A stretch of DNA of 51,596 nt from Pseudomonas maioricensis (GCF_022790535.1 NZ_LOHG01000026.1:1-51596); one strand, 5' to 3'. Shown: positions 17,020 through 25,648, counted from the first letter of the stretch. Numbers and translations: made by a program. Notes: a model not told the origin generated them from the sequence alone.

Positions 17020-18647
17020 GGCGCGACGATCTCGATATCGTTGAGCAGGGCAAAGCCTTCGGCGGTCCAGTAGAAGTTGTGTACCTTCTTGGCCGTCGCG
17101 GCCTGCCAGACTCGCTCATAGATCGGGAACGCCGAGCCTTCTTCGATCAGCAGATCTTGTAGATCGCCATAGGCTTTTGCGCGTTGCTCGCTTTGTGTGG
17201 CGGTCAGGCCTGCGTCATACAGCTCAAGGGCTTTGGGCAGCGTTTCCGGTGCGTACAGGTTGGTGGCCAGGGTTGAACTGTTGGCGGTGCGCGGGTCGAT
17301 GATCGTCTGCAGGATGATCGGGTCGGCACGAGTCATGTAGGTGGAGGTCAGGTCATAGTTGCCCGAGGCGTTGGCGGCCGCCCATTCGGCAGTGGTCAGC
17401 ACGTTGAGCTTGAGTTCGATGCCGATCTTGCGCAGTTGGTCCTGAATCAGCACATCGCCTGCGGTTTCCGCTGGCGACAAGTTGTAGACCAGCTTGAGTC
17501 GTTTGCCGTCCTTGCTGCGATAGCCGTCCTGACCTTTTTGCCAGCCTGCATCATCCAGCAGCTTTTCCGCACCTTGCGGGTCATAGCCGAGCGTGTCGGC
17601 CTTGTTCTTGTAGTACGGCGTGGTGACGTCATAGATGCTGGTCACCACCGGGAACTGCGGATTGTATACGGTCGCGGCATAGGTCTTGCGGTCGATGCCT
17701 TTTTGCAGCGCAAGGCGCACATTGCGATCCGCGAGGATGCGCGTGCCACGGGTGTTGGGGTAGAAGTTCAGCGCCGGGCCAGGCAGCGACCGGCTCTGAA
17801 TCGTAGCGCCCTTGGATTTGAACAGGTTCAGATCGACTTCAGAAAAGGGCGCGCGTGGCCAGAGAATGTCCACTTGGCCCTGCACGAACTGGCCATTGCG
17901 CACGCTTTCTTCCGGCACGTAGCTGACCTCGACGGTATTAAGGTGCGCCTCACCTTTGTTTTTCACATTGGCTGAAGGCCACGCATAACCCTTGCGCTTG
18001 ACCAGCTTCAGGCCGCTTTCCGGGGTGTAGCGCTCCAGCACGAACGGGCCGGTGCCAATAATGGCGCCCAGCGAACGTTCCTTGACGCTGAGCTTGTAGG
18101 ATTCCGGCGCCAGAATCGCAAGGTTGGTGGTGGAGGTGGCCTGGAGGAAACCGGCATTAGGCGTGGCCAACACCAGCTTCACGGTAAAGTCATCGACCAC
18201 TTCGGCGTGGTCGTAGCCCTTCAGATAGGTCGCGCCAAAGGTCGTTGGCAGTTGCGCGGCAAAGGCCTTGTTGGCGTCATAGGCGGTTTTGACCGCCTGA
18301 GCGTCGAAGCGCGTGCCGTTGCTGAAGGTGACGTCTTTGCGCAAATGGAAAGTGTATTCCAGCGCGTTGTCGCTGACCTGCCAGCTTTCAGCCAGCCAGG
18401 GGATGATCTTGCCGGTCTGCGGATCCTGATCGGTCAGCGACTCGGCGACGTTGCGCAGCACCACGCGGTGTTCGAGCCAGTAGACCTGGAAGGGATCAAG
18501 GCTGACGAGTGTGGTGTTGTCGCGAAAGAAAGCAATTTTCAGGGTTTTGTTGGCTTCAAGGTCCTGAGCGGACGGTGAGCAGCCCAGCAGTGTGGCGGCG
18601 GTGGCGCAGGCGGCCAGCAAGCGAAGTAACGGGAAACGTTTACTCAT
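17016..18647 (-). CDS. ABC substrate-binding lipoprotein, oligopeptide/nickel type
   Basis: The 543-residue protein belongs to the SBP_bac_5 family. It carries a lipoprotein signal with lipobox LLGC (Cys at about residue 23), so it should be anchored to a membrane. Family stretches include NVAESLTDQDPQTGKIIPWL, WQVSDNALEYTFHLRKDVTF, and GDLQDLLIEEGSAFPIYE near the end. It is the first gene of the reverse-strand operon, and GAGGA lies seven bases before the ATG. Members bind peptides, opines, nickel chelates or other large ligands. No metabolic gene shares the operon to hint at which. Confidence 0.88.
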   Translation of the reverse strand: MSKRFPLLRLLAACATAATLLGCSPSAQDLEANKTLKIAFFRDNTTLVSLDPFQVYWLEHRVVLRNVAESLTDQDPQTGKIIPWLAESWQVSDNALEYTFHLRKDVTFSNGTRFDAQAVKTAYDANKAFAAQLPTTFGATYLKGYDHAEVVDDFTVKLVLATPNAGFLQATSTTNLAILAPESYKLSVKERSLGAIIGTGPFVLERYTPESGLKLVKRKGYAWPSANVKNKGEAHLNTVEVSYVPEESVRNGQFVQGQVDILWPRAPFSEVDLNLFKSKGATIQSRSLPGPALNFYPNTRGTRILADRNVRLALQKGIDRKTYAATVYNPQFPVVTSIYDVTTPYYKNKADTLGYDPQGAEKLLDDAGWQKGQDGYRSKDGKRLKLVYNLSPAETAGDVLIQDQLRKIGIELKLNVLTTAEWAAANASGNYDLTSTYMTRADPIILQTIIDPRTANSSTLATNLYAPETLPKALELYDAGLTATQSEQRAKAYGDLQDLLIEEGSAFPIYERVWQAATAKKVHNFYWTAEGFALLNDIEIVAP

Positions 18648-19112
18648 CGCGCAATCCTCGACCCTTGACCCATGAGGCTGTGTATTGCGACGCCTGGGGC
18701 GCGGTTGGGTATTGCCGAGGAAGTCTCAGATGCATGGATGGAATCCTTTACACAGCGGGATTTGGGTGCATGGGAAGGCTGACCGAAACGCAGGGTCAGG
18801 CTGTCTTTCTAAGACCGTATTCTTATGGTTGGCTGCTGTAAAAGGCTTTTTGCTTCTAAGCTAATATGTATTTTATTGATTGGCTTGTATTTATATTATG
18901 TTCAAAAGTTATTTAGATGCGTCCGCTTCATCAGGCTTTGGCGATGTGCTGAGGCGATTCTCGCCCTCGCGAACAAGTTCGCTCCTGCCACGGCGGCACG
19001 GGGTGTACCACTGGTAGGAGCGAACTTGTTCGCGAGAGATTCTGAAGACCAGAAGAGATTTAGCGCGAGCCACATTACGCCGCCAACGTGCACGCTCACC
19101 GTTGGGAAGCGG
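18648..19112. other. Promoter region of the oligopeptide-type ABC operon, with REP pair
   Basis: This 465-bp gap lies between the ABC operon and the AraC-type gene, both on the reverse strand. The part near 18810-18905 is AT-rich (CTAAGCTAATATGTATTTTA) and probably carries the operon promoter. A REP doublet occupies 18967-19037. I see no small gene. Confidence 0.5.
18967..19037. repeat. REP inverted pair (GAACAAGTTCGC type)
   Basis: TCGCGAACAAGTTCGCTCCT and AGGAGCGAACTTGTTCGCGA are inverted copies of one another around a short GC-rich spacer. This is a different REP subtype from the CCCGCGAT copies. Confidence 0.85.
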
Positions 19113-20072
19113 TCACTCGACTCTGGGCAATCCCGGCTCAAGCTGTTGCCTTCTGAATTGCCCCGGCGGTAGGCCGTGTATCTGACGGAAGCGCCGTGAG
19201 AAGTAGGCTTCATCGGCAAAACCGCACAATCGCGCCACTTCGCCTACCGGTTTTGTGCCGTTGAGCAGGTGGTTGCGTGCCGCGTGCATGCGCCTTTCGA
19301 GTACCAGTTCGCTGAAGGTTTTGCCGATTTCCTTGCGCAGCCAGTGAGTCAGGTAGGTGGGCGAGAGGTAGGTGGCAGCGGCGACTTTTTTCAGGCTCAG
19401 GTCGGGGTCGGCCAAGTGTTTGCGCACGTACTCCGACATGCGCGTCAGTGCATCGCGGCGGCTCAGTTGGGCGGCATTGCCGTCGGCCAATTGCATCAAT
19501 GGCTCGCCATACAGGGTGCAAACCGTGCTGATCAACTGCAACAGCAAGCCCTTGAGCATTTCCCGGGTGCCGAACTGGCGGTTGCGATCCAGCTCGCGCA
19601 TGTGTTCGAGAAGGACGCAGATTTTGTCGAACTCATTCTGCTCAAGAATGAAGTCCAGGTGCTCCTGAAAGCGGAACGGTGAGAGTTCCGGCGCGAGCAG
19701 GATCGATACGTCTTCCAGGTCCAGCGGGTCGCATTCCAGGTGCGGCAGCAGGAAGGTCTGGGAGAAGTTGATCACCATGAAATTGCTGTCCGCAGGGTGC
19801 GGAATCATGTGCATACGGTGCGGCAGGATGAACGCGAGGGCGTTGCGCGGGAAAGGTCGTTCGACGTTGCCGATGTGCTGAATGGTGTCGCCGCCCAGGT
19901 TGATCTGGATCTGAAAGTACTCGTGCCGGTGCGGGCTGGTTTCCGCGCTTCGCGCCGTTTTATCGCGGATATAAAAATCAGCGCGCTCGCTGCGCTGCTG
20001 CATGCCGTATGTGGGGACACGATTAGCGGCGTTGCTGCTGGTGTGGCTGCTCGTGTGATGCGCTGCGTGCAT
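19113..20072 (-). CDS. AraC-family transcriptional regulator with cupin-like N-terminal domain
   Basis: The product has 319 residues. The N-terminal 150 form an AraC-type cupin ligand-binding domain (SPHRHEYFQIQINLGG, ALAFILPHRMH), and the C-terminal 100 hold two helix-turn-helix motifs (LSLKKVAAATYLSPTYLTHW; VGEVARLCGFADEAYFSRRF). I place the start at 20072 because AGGAG stands nine bases upstream; a GTG start at 20105 has no binding site. It is divergent from the MFS-FAH-SDR-dehydrogenase cluster starting at 20677 and is the obvious candidate regulator of it. The ligand is probably the sugar acid or hydroxyacid that the cluster handles. Confidence 0.88.
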   Translation of the reverse strand: MHAAHHTSSHTSSNAANRVPTYGMQQRSERADFYIRDKTARSAETSPHRHEYFQIQINLGGDTIQHIGNVERPFPRNALAFILPHRMHMIPHPADSNFMVINFSQTFLLPHLECDPLDLEDVSILLAPELSPFRFQEHLDFILEQNEFDKICVLLEHMRELDRNRQFGTREMLKGLLLQLISTVCTLYGEPLMQLADGNAAQLSRRDALTRMSEYVRKHLADPDLSLKKVAAATYLSPTYLTHWLRKEIGKTFSELVLERRMHAARNHLLNGTKPVGEVARLCGFADEAYFSRRFRQIHGLPPGQFRRQQLEPGLPRVE

Positions 20073-20324
20073 GGACGACATCTCCTGCTGGTCTTTGCTG
20101 AACACCCGGGATTTTATGGCGAAATCCTCTAGTTGTTAGGTCTTTGTATGATGACCCAAGCATGCGCGGTTTGCGGCAATGCAGGCAACCGCTTTGCTTT
20201 GATGTCCAAAAAAACGCGGTGATGGCAAAAAGGTTTCGATGGCTCTGGATCAGCTGTTACAAGGCTGGTTTCGAGTTTTTTATGGGGCTTGTCAAGCGGC
20301 GAAATTTTTTGGACTTCTTTGATC

Positions 20325-20363
20325 TGCGCCGGTTTGATCTCAAAAAACGATCTAACCGGCGCA
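20325..20363. promoter_or_regulatory. Inverted repeat with 10-bp arms
   Basis: TGCGCCGGTT (20325-20334) and AACCGGCGCA (20354-20363) are perfect inverted copies separated by 19 AT-rich bases. It could be a regulator site or an RNA hairpin in the leader of the MFS transcript. AraC proteins usually prefer direct repeats, so the partner protein is uncertain. Confidence 0.45.
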
Positions 20364-20444
20364 TTGATTTTCCGTGGTTGTACGATAACTTGAAGACCGT
20401 TGTAGACCGACATCTATCAAAAATAATTAGAAGGTGCTCGTACC

Positions 20445-20531
20445 ATGAAATTTGATCCTCGCTGCTTTGCCTCCCCGATTTGTGCGCGTCCTCGCGCCTG
20501 CGCCTCAAACTCCGACCCCTCTCACGGTTAA
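20445..20531 (+). CDS. Possible 28-residue Cys/Arg-rich leader peptide
   Basis: An ATG with AGAAGGTG about nine bases upstream opens a 28-codon frame ending in TAA. The peptide begins MKFDPRCF and contains three cysteines and four arginines. It ends 145 bp before the MFS start. It may be a translated upstream frame that affects expression of the operon, or chance. I do not recognise it. Confidence 0.25.
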   Translation: MKFDPRCFASPICARPRACASNSDPSHG

Positions 20532-20676
20532 CCCTGCTGCGCGCCCGATCGTGCTGATCACTCTGTACTGATCAAAAGCGCCTGAATCTGCTGGCAGTTA
20601 ATTTCGCCCTGAGTCGAGGGTGATGGCTTCGCTTTGTCTGAAAACCGCTCAATCACAACAATAATGAGGCTACTTC

Positions 20677-22026
20677 ATGTCAAGTACCCAAACCTCCCAG
20701 GCCGCAGTGGCCAGTGCCGACACGGCTCCTCAGGACGCCGTTACCTCCCAGCGGCTGCCAACGCGGCGACGCTGGTTCATGCTTTCCCTGTTGCTGATCG
20801 CGACCATCATCAACTACGTCGACCGGGTGAACATCTCCATCGCCGCGCCATTCATGGCCAAGGATCTGGGACTGGACAAGGTCGAGATGGGCCTGATCTT
20901 TTCCGCATTTGCCTGGACCTATGCATTGGCACTGGTACCGGCCGGGTTTGTCGCGGACCGATTCGGCTCGCGTATCACTTACGGGGTGTCGCTGATCAGT
21001 TGGTCGGCAGTCACCGTATGCCAGGGGCTGGCAGGGGGCTTTGCTTCGCTGTTCGGGCTGCGGCTTGCCGTGGGCGCGATGGAAGCTCCGGCATTTCCGG
21101 CCAACAGCCGTGCGGTAACGGTCTGGTTCCCGGCCCGGGAGCGGGGCCTGGCCAGCAGTATTTATGTATGTGGTCAGTACCTGGGCACGGCGCTGTTTAC
21201 CGGCGTGCTGTTGTGGCTGGCGACGACTTATGACTGGCGCCATGTGTTTTACAGCACCGGTATTGTCGGCATCGTCTTTGGCGTGATCTGGTTGTTTGTC
21301 TATCGCGATCCGTTGAACTGCAAGAAAGTCAGCAAGGAAGAACTCAAGTACATCGAAGACGGCGGCGGGCTGGTCAAAAGCAGCAAGGAGCGCACCCGAT
21401 TCAACTGGCGGCAGATTGCCGAGCTGTTTCGCTATCGGCAAATATGGGCGATTTGCATTGGCAAGTTCGCTAGCACTTCAGCGCTGTATTTCTTCCTGAC
21501 CTGGTTCCCGACGTACCTGATCGAAGAACGCCATCTGACCATGATCAAAGTGGGCATCTTCGCCGTGCTGCCGTTCATTGGCGCCACTGTAGGGATTTTG
21601 CTCGCGGGCATCGTTTCCGACCTGTTGATTCGCCGTGGCTACTCCATGTCGTTCGCGCGCAAGTTGCCGCTGGTGGTGGGCTCGATGCTGGGCATGTCGA
21701 TCGTGCTGGTCAATTTCACTGATTCCAACGTGCTGTGCATCGCTGTGCTGACCACCGCATTTTTTGCGCAGGGCATTGCTTCGGCGTCCTGGGCAGCGGT
21801 TTCGGAAGTGGCGCCAAAAGAGCTGATCGGCCTGACCGGCGGCGTTACCAGCCTTGCGGCGAATATTGGCGGGATCGTCACGCCGATCGTGATTGGCGGC
21901 ATCGTTCACGCCACCGGCTCCTTCGCGATGGCCTTCTGGTTCATCGGCGGCGTAGCGCTGATAGGCACCTTGTCGTACTCGCTGCTGCTGGGCCGCCTGT
22001 ATCGCATCGAATTGCAGACCCGCTAA
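20677..22026 (+). CDS. MFS transporter, anion:cation symporter (sugar-acid) family
   Basis: The 449-residue, 12-span transporter resembles the GudP/GarP/DgoT (ACS) family of proton-coupled sugar-acid porters. Family features are the first helix with ATIINYVDRVNISIAAPFM, the motif PAGFVADRFGSR between helices 2 and 3, and FPANSRAVTVWFPARERG in the middle of the N-terminal half. GAGG eight bases before the ATG supports the start. It leads a forward gene set with a hydrolase, an SDR and a hydroxyacid dehydrogenase, pointing to uptake of a hexuronate, aldonate, aldarate or related hydroxyacid. It is distinct from, but similar in type to, the transporter at 38878. Confidence 0.88.
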   Translation: MSSTQTSQAAVASADTAPQDAVTSQRLPTRRRWFMLSLLLIATIINYVDRVNISIAAPFMAKDLGLDKVEMGLIFSAFAWTYALALVPAGFVADRFGSRITYGVSLISWSAVTVCQGLAGGFASLFGLRLAVGAMEAPAFPANSRAVTVWFPARERGLASSIYVCGQYLGTALFTGVLLWLATTYDWRHVFYSTGIVGIVFGVIWLFVYRDPLNCKKVSKEELKYIEDGGGLVKSSKERTRFNWRQIAELFRYRQIWAICIGKFASTSALYFFLTWFPTYLIEERHLTMIKVGIFAVLPFIGATVGILLAGIVSDLLIRRGYSMSFARKLPLVVGSMLGMSIVLVNFTDSNVLCIAVLTTAFFAQGIASASWAAVSEVAPKELIGLTGGVTSLAANIGGIVTPIVIGGIVHATGSFAMAFWFIGGVALIGTLSYSLLLGRLYRIELQTR

Positions 22027-22133
22027 GAGAAATACCCCTGATTAATCCAGAACGAAGCCGCTTTCGTCCAACTTTGCAGCGGTTCAGCGTCGTAGGCTGA
22101 ACGCTCTGGATAGGACGTTGCACGAGGACAACA

Positions 22134-22832
22134 ATGAATAACTACGTATTTACGCCTGCCACTCTGACCACCTTGCCCGTCGAAGGCAGCACGGCCCGGT
22201 TCCCGGTCGGTCGCGTGTTTTGCCTGGGGCGCAATTACCCGTGGGGTGATGCAACCGGCCAGCAGCGTGAAGCCCCGGTGTTCTTCATGAAGCCCGCCAG
22301 TTCGGTAATCGATGCCCTTGGCGAAATCGCCTTTCCGCCACTGACGGAGGAGTTCTGCCATGAAATTGAACTGGTGGTGGCGATCGGCGAGGGCGGTTCG
22401 AACATTTCCGAAGACAACGCGCTGGAGCACGTCTGGGGCTACGCGGCCGGGCTGGACCTGACCCGCCGTGACCTGCAGAAAGTCGCCAAGGTCGCCGGAA
22501 TGCCTTGGGATGGCGCCAAGGCATTTGATGGGTCGGCACCCATTACCACGATCATGCCGGTGAGTCAGATTGGCCATCCGGGCGAAGGTGCCGTGTGGCT
22601 CGCAGTGAATGGCGAAGAGCGTCAGCGCTCAACACTGGAAAACCAGATCTGGTCGGTGCGTGAGGTGATCAGTCGCTTGTCCCAATCCATCACGCTCAGG
22701 TCAGGCGACCTGATCATGACCGGCACGCCGCCGGGTGTGGATGCGCTCCAGCCGGGCGATGTGATCAGTGCCGGTATTGATGGGGTAGGCCAGCTTGAAG
22801 TGCGGGTCGGCCCGCGGCGAGCCGCGATTTAG
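22134..22832 (+). CDS. Fumarylacetoacetate hydrolase family protein
   Basis: The 232-residue protein has the FAH catalytic fold: VGRVFCLGRNYPWG, FFMKPASSVI, the metal-binding Glu pair in CHEIELVVAIGE, YAAGLDLTRRDLQ and GDLIMTGTPPGVD near the C terminus. The length fits the fumarylpyruvate hydrolase/acylpyruvase (FAHD1-like) branch. These enzymes split 2,4-diketo acids, decarboxylate oxaloacetate or hydrate 2-keto-3-deoxy acids. Between a transporter and two dehydrogenases, cleavage of a diketo or keto-deoxy acid intermediate is likely. GAGGACAACA precedes the ATG. Confidence 0.87.
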   Translation: MNNYVFTPATLTTLPVEGSTARFPVGRVFCLGRNYPWGDATGQQREAPVFFMKPASSVIDALGEIAFPPLTEEFCHEIELVVAIGEGGSNISEDNALEHVWGYAAGLDLTRRDLQKVAKVAGMPWDGAKAFDGSAPITTIMPVSQIGHPGEGAVWLAVNGEERQRSTLENQIWSVREVISRLSQSITLRSGDLIMTGTPPGVDALQPGDVISAGIDGVGQLEVRVGPRRAAI

Positions 22833-22871
22833 GCCCACGCCAAAGATTCAGAATTGAAATGCATGTGTTTT

Positions 22872-22962
22872 CTGTGGGAGCGGTGCTTGCCCGCGATCAG
22901 AACACCGCAGATACCAAGTGAACCGTGTACAGCCTTATCGCAGGCAAGCACCGCTCCCACAG
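22872..22962. repeat. REP inverted pair inside the operon
   Basis: CTGTGGGAGCGGTGCTTGCC...CGCGATCAG is mirrored by CTTATCGCAGGCAAGCACCG...CTCCCACAG. It lies between the FAH and SDR genes, which run the same way, and could cause partial termination or differential mRNA stability. Confidence 0.85.
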
Positions 22963-23024
22963 GGGGCTGTGTTTGCAGCGCGACAGCGTGAACCCACACA
23001 GAATTCGAAACAAGGAGAACAACA

Positions 23025-23789
23025 ATGTCCAATAACACTTCCTCCAGAATCGCCCTGGTCACCGGTGCCGGCAGTGGTGTCGGTCAGGCCGTTGCCCGGA
23101 CTCTGCTCGCCGAAGGTTACAAGGTCGTGGTGGTGGGGCGTCGTCTCGAACCGCTGCAAGCCCTGGTCGACGAAGCTCATGCACAAGGTCGCGAAGCGCT
23201 GGCGGTGTCGGTTGATGTGCGTGATCCGGCCAGCATTGATGCAATGTTCGCCACGGTCGAAGAGGTCTATGGTCGTCTGGACGTGATCTTCAACAATGCC
23301 GGGATCAACGCCCCAGCTGTGCCGATGGATGAGCTGCCGGTTGAGAAATGGCTGGATGTGATCAACACCAACCTGACCGGTGTGTTTCTGTGCTCGCGAG
23401 GGGCGTTTGCCCTGATGCGTCGGCAGCAGCCGCAAGGTGGACGAATCATTAACAACGGTTCGATTTCCGCGCATACGCCGCGGCCGTTCACGGCGCCGTA
23501 TACCGCCAGCAAACACGCTGTATTGGGGCTTACCAAGTCCCTCGCGCTGGATGGTCGTGAGTTCAATATCGCCTGCAGCCAGATCGATATCGGCAACGCG
23601 CTGACCGAGCTGTCGGTGCGCATGACCAAAGGCGTGCGCCAGGCCAATGGCGAAATCGCCGTGGAGCCCATGGTCGACGTCAAGCACATCGCCGACGCCG
23701 TGGCGTACATGGCCAGCCTGCCGTTGTCTGCCAACGTACTGAACATGACCGTCATGGCCACCAACATGCCCTTCGTCGGTCGCGGCTGA
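23025..23789 (+). CDS. SDR-family NAD(P)-dependent oxidoreductase
   Basis: This 254-residue classical short-chain dehydrogenase has the cofactor glycine motif TGAGSGVGQAVA, the NNAG motif (NNAGIN) and the catalytic Ser (NNGSISAH) and Tyr-x3-Lys (PYTASKHAV). Such enzymes oxidise hydroxyl groups or reduce ketones of small substrates, here probably a sugar acid or hydroxyacid. AAGGAGAACAACA is a strong ribosome binding site. It is followed after 31 bp by the 2-hydroxyacid dehydrogenase gene. Confidence 0.9.
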   Translation: MSNNTSSRIALVTGAGSGVGQAVARTLLAEGYKVVVVGRRLEPLQALVDEAHAQGREALAVSVDVRDPASIDAMFATVEEVYGRLDVIFNNAGINAPAVPMDELPVEKWLDVINTNLTGVFLCSRGAFALMRRQQPQGGRIINNGSISAHTPRPFTAPYTASKHAVLGLTKSLALDGREFNIACSQIDIGNALTELSVRMTKGVRQANGEIAVEPMVDVKHIADAVAYMASLPLSANVLNMTVMATNMPFVGRG

Positions 23790-23820
23790 AACCCGTCTTG
23801 TCATCTTTTCAGAGGTTCTC

Positions 23821-24777
23821 ATGAAGCCAGAAGTCCTGTTGCTCAGCCCCATCCTGATTCCCCATATTCGTGCGCAGCTTGATGAGCTCTTCACGGTCTG
23901 GCCCTACCATTTGCAGACCGACAAAGCGGCGTATCTGAAGGAGCACGGCGCTAATATTCGCGGGGTGATTACCGGTGGGCACACCGGGATTACCCACGCG
24001 GTGATGGAGCAGTTGCCCAAGCTGGAAGTGATCGCCGTCAATGGCGTTGGCACTGACGCGGTGGACCTGGCCTATGCCCGGGATCGCGGGATTCATGTCA
24101 CCGCCACGATTGGCGCGCTGACTGAAGACGTTGCCGACCTGGCCATCGGCCTGTTGATCTCAGCCTGTCGTGGTTTGTGCACCGGCGACCGCTATGTGCG
24201 CGCCGGTGAGTGGGCGAAAAGTGCGACGCCATTGGTACCGTTGCCGCTGGCGCGGCAGGTCAGTGGCATGCGCATCGGTATTGTCGGCATGGGTCGGGTA
24301 GGGCGCGCTGTCGCCGTGCGTGCTGCGGCGTTTGGCTGTCCGATCAGTTACACCGACCTGCAACCCATGAGCGATGTCAGCCATACGTTTGTCGCGGACC
24401 TCACCGAGTTGGCCCGTGACAGTGATGCGCTGATTCTCGCGGCCGCCGCCGACAAGGCTGAAGGGATCATCAATGCGCAGGTTCTGCAGGCACTGGGCAG
24501 TGACGGTTATCTGATCAATGTGGCACGCGGCAAACTGGTCAATGAACCTGACTTGATCGCTGCACTGGAAGCCGGACAAATCGCCGGTGCCGGGCTGGAT
24601 GTGTTTGTCGATGAACCGAACGTGCCCGAGACATTGTTTGCCCGGGAACAGGTGGTGCTGCAACCGCACCGGGCCAGCGCCACGGTGCAGACTCGCACGC
24701 GCATGGCCGAAATGGTGGTCTCCAGTCTGGTCGACACCTTCGCCGGAAAGAAACCGCAGCGCTGTGTGACGGGCTGA
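23821..24777 (+). CDS. D-isomer-specific 2-hydroxyacid dehydrogenase
   Basis: The 318-residue protein has the glyoxylate/hydroxypyruvate reductase layout: cofactor motif GIVGMGRVGRAVA (around residue 155), catalytic Arg in NVARGKLVNE, Glu in DVFVDEPNVP and His in LQPHRASAT. These enzymes interconvert D-2-hydroxyacids and 2-ketoacids with NAD(P)H. The last gene of the cluster, it may reduce hydroxypyruvate, tartronate semialdehyde or a 2-keto acid released by the hydrolase. The ribosome binding site is AGAGG. Confidence 0.9.
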   Translation: MKPEVLLLSPILIPHIRAQLDELFTVWPYHLQTDKAAYLKEHGANIRGVITGGHTGITHAVMEQLPKLEVIAVNGVGTDAVDLAYARDRGIHVTATIGALTEDVADLAIGLLISACRGLCTGDRYVRAGEWAKSATPLVPLPLARQVSGMRIGIVGMGRVGRAVAVRAAAFGCPISYTDLQPMSDVSHTFVADLTELARDSDALILAAAADKAEGIINAQVLQALGSDGYLINVARGKLVNEPDLIAALEAGQIAGAGLDVFVDEPNVPETLFAREQVVLQPHRASATVQTRTRMAEMVVSSLVDTFAGKKPQRCVTG

Positions 24778-24799
24778 GGCTAGCAGCGATCCTGCTTTC

Positions 24800-24888
24800 C
24801 TGTAGGAGCCGAGCTTGCTCGCGATAAGGCTGGACGCAATTCACTTTAGATCGCATGAACCTCATGGCGAGCAAGCTCGGCTCCCACA
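24800..24888. repeat. REP inverted pair
   Basis: CTGTAGGAGCCGAGCTTGCT and GCGAGCAAGCTCGGCTCCCA form a doublet just after the hydroxyacid dehydrogenase gene. Confidence 0.85.
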
Positions 24889-24945
24889 ACCAGATTTTCG
24901 CGAAGAGAGCGGTGCCAGCCCGGCCGACGCCTGAAAAGGAGGACC

Positions 24946-24978
24946 ATGAATCATTGCAGAATGTATCCCGTCCGCTAA
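24946..24978 (+). CDS. 10-residue open frame with strong ribosome binding site
   Basis: ATG opens a frame encoding MNHCRMYPVR followed by TAA. AGGAGG lies three bases upstream, which is close but usable. The frame precedes a hairpin and a terminator, the arrangement of a leader peptide, though it has no run of one amino acid as in classic attenuators. Confidence 0.3.
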   Translation: MNHCRMYPVR

Positions 24979-25091
24979 AAACGGTCATTTGCTGACAACG
25001 ACTCAGGTGCCTGATACAGGCACCACACCACCGTATCTCCAAGGCCCTCACTTTTTGTGATCCGGCCTCACCTGTTTTTTACGCGGGCTTT

Positions 25092-25129
25092 GCTACAGCT
25101 CTTACTCCCCAAGGGCTGTAGCTTTTTTT
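25092..25129 (+). terminator. Rho-independent terminator
   Basis: GCTACAGCTCTT and AAGGGCTGTAGC form a 12-bp stem with one G-U pair around a short loop, followed by seven T residues. It lies over 300 bp after the last dehydrogenase gene and 200 bp before the next gene, so it probably ends the candidate RNA. Confidence 0.8.
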
Positions 25130-25330
25130 ATATCGTCTGACCCATACCGTTTTATCTTCCTCATAACTGATTCCCCGCTGGCAAAACCTGACTGGAAATG
25201 TCCTCTCCTGCAACGATGGCTCATGCATTGATGAATCAGGCTCATGAGGCTAATTAGATTTAGCCCTATAGTCGCGACTCAGCCTGCTGGTTAAGTTCCA
25301 ACCGCAGACATCAGCGGGCAGGCAGAAATC

Positions 25331-25648
25331 ATGACCATAGCAGCCGTCAATACCCTGGAAATCCGTATCAACCCAGAGGCTGACCCACAACTTGAACCGC
25401 AACTGCGAAGCTGTACAGCGCGTATTGAAAACATGCCGGGTTGCCTCGGCTATTCGCTGATACGCAGTACGGGCGAGGACGGCTTGTGGATCCTCAGTGG
25501 TTACTGGTCAAGCAGCGAAGCCATGACGGCGCATTTTTCAAGTGAGCCAATGACGGAGATTGTCAGCGCGTTAATTGAGTCCTGCGCACACCTGACCTTT
25601 AGCCGCCTCGCGCCGGTATTGGCCGAGGCACAGAGCGATGGAGTTTGA
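25331..25648 (+). CDS. Antibiotic-biosynthesis-monooxygenase (ABM) domain protein
   Basis: The 105-residue protein is a single dimeric alpha/beta-barrel ABM domain, seen in NTLEIRINPEADPQLEPQL, a central MPGCLGYSLIRS and the strand WILSGYWSSSEAMTAHFSS. Family members include quinol monooxygenases (YgiN), haem-degrading enzymes and proteins of unknown role. No haem ligand can be assigned by eye. Its end overlaps the start of the next gene by 11 bp, so the two are probably translated together. The ribosome binding site (AGGCAG) is weak. Confidence 0.75.
   Translation: MTIAAVNTLEIRINPEADPQLEPQLRSCTARIENMPGCLGYSLIRSTGEDGLWILSGYWSSSEAMTAHFSSEPMTEIVSALIESCAHLTFSRLAPVLAEAQSDGV

Larger units (their letters stand above)
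20073..20676. other. Long divergent regulatory region, AraC / MFS operon
   Basis: The 604-bp gap is long for a divergent promoter. It contains a 10-bp-arm inverted repeat (20325-20363), a 28-codon open frame with a ribosome binding site (20445-20531) and the ribosome binding site GAGG of the MFS gene. Other open frames here have no coding character. A long untranslated leader on the MFS transcript is possible. Confidence 0.5.
24936..25129 (+). ncRNA. Candidate structured small RNA or attenuator leader
   Basis: In order this stretch holds the binding site AAAGGAGG, a 10-codon frame (24946-24978), a perfect 8-bp hairpin GGTGCCTG-ATA-CAGGCACC (25006-25024), an AC-rich linker, a weaker hairpin (AGGCC..CAC / GTG..GGCCT) and a terminator ending in a T-run (25092-25129). 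No promoter was identified. It could be an independent sRNA or the leader of the genes at 25331 onward. I do not recognise the family. Confidence 0.4.

Noticed and set aside
20129..20413. A 94-codon reverse frame in the AraC/MFS gap
   Set aside because: No ribosome binding site, no recognisable domain, and it overlaps the inverted repeat; kept only as part of the regulatory region.
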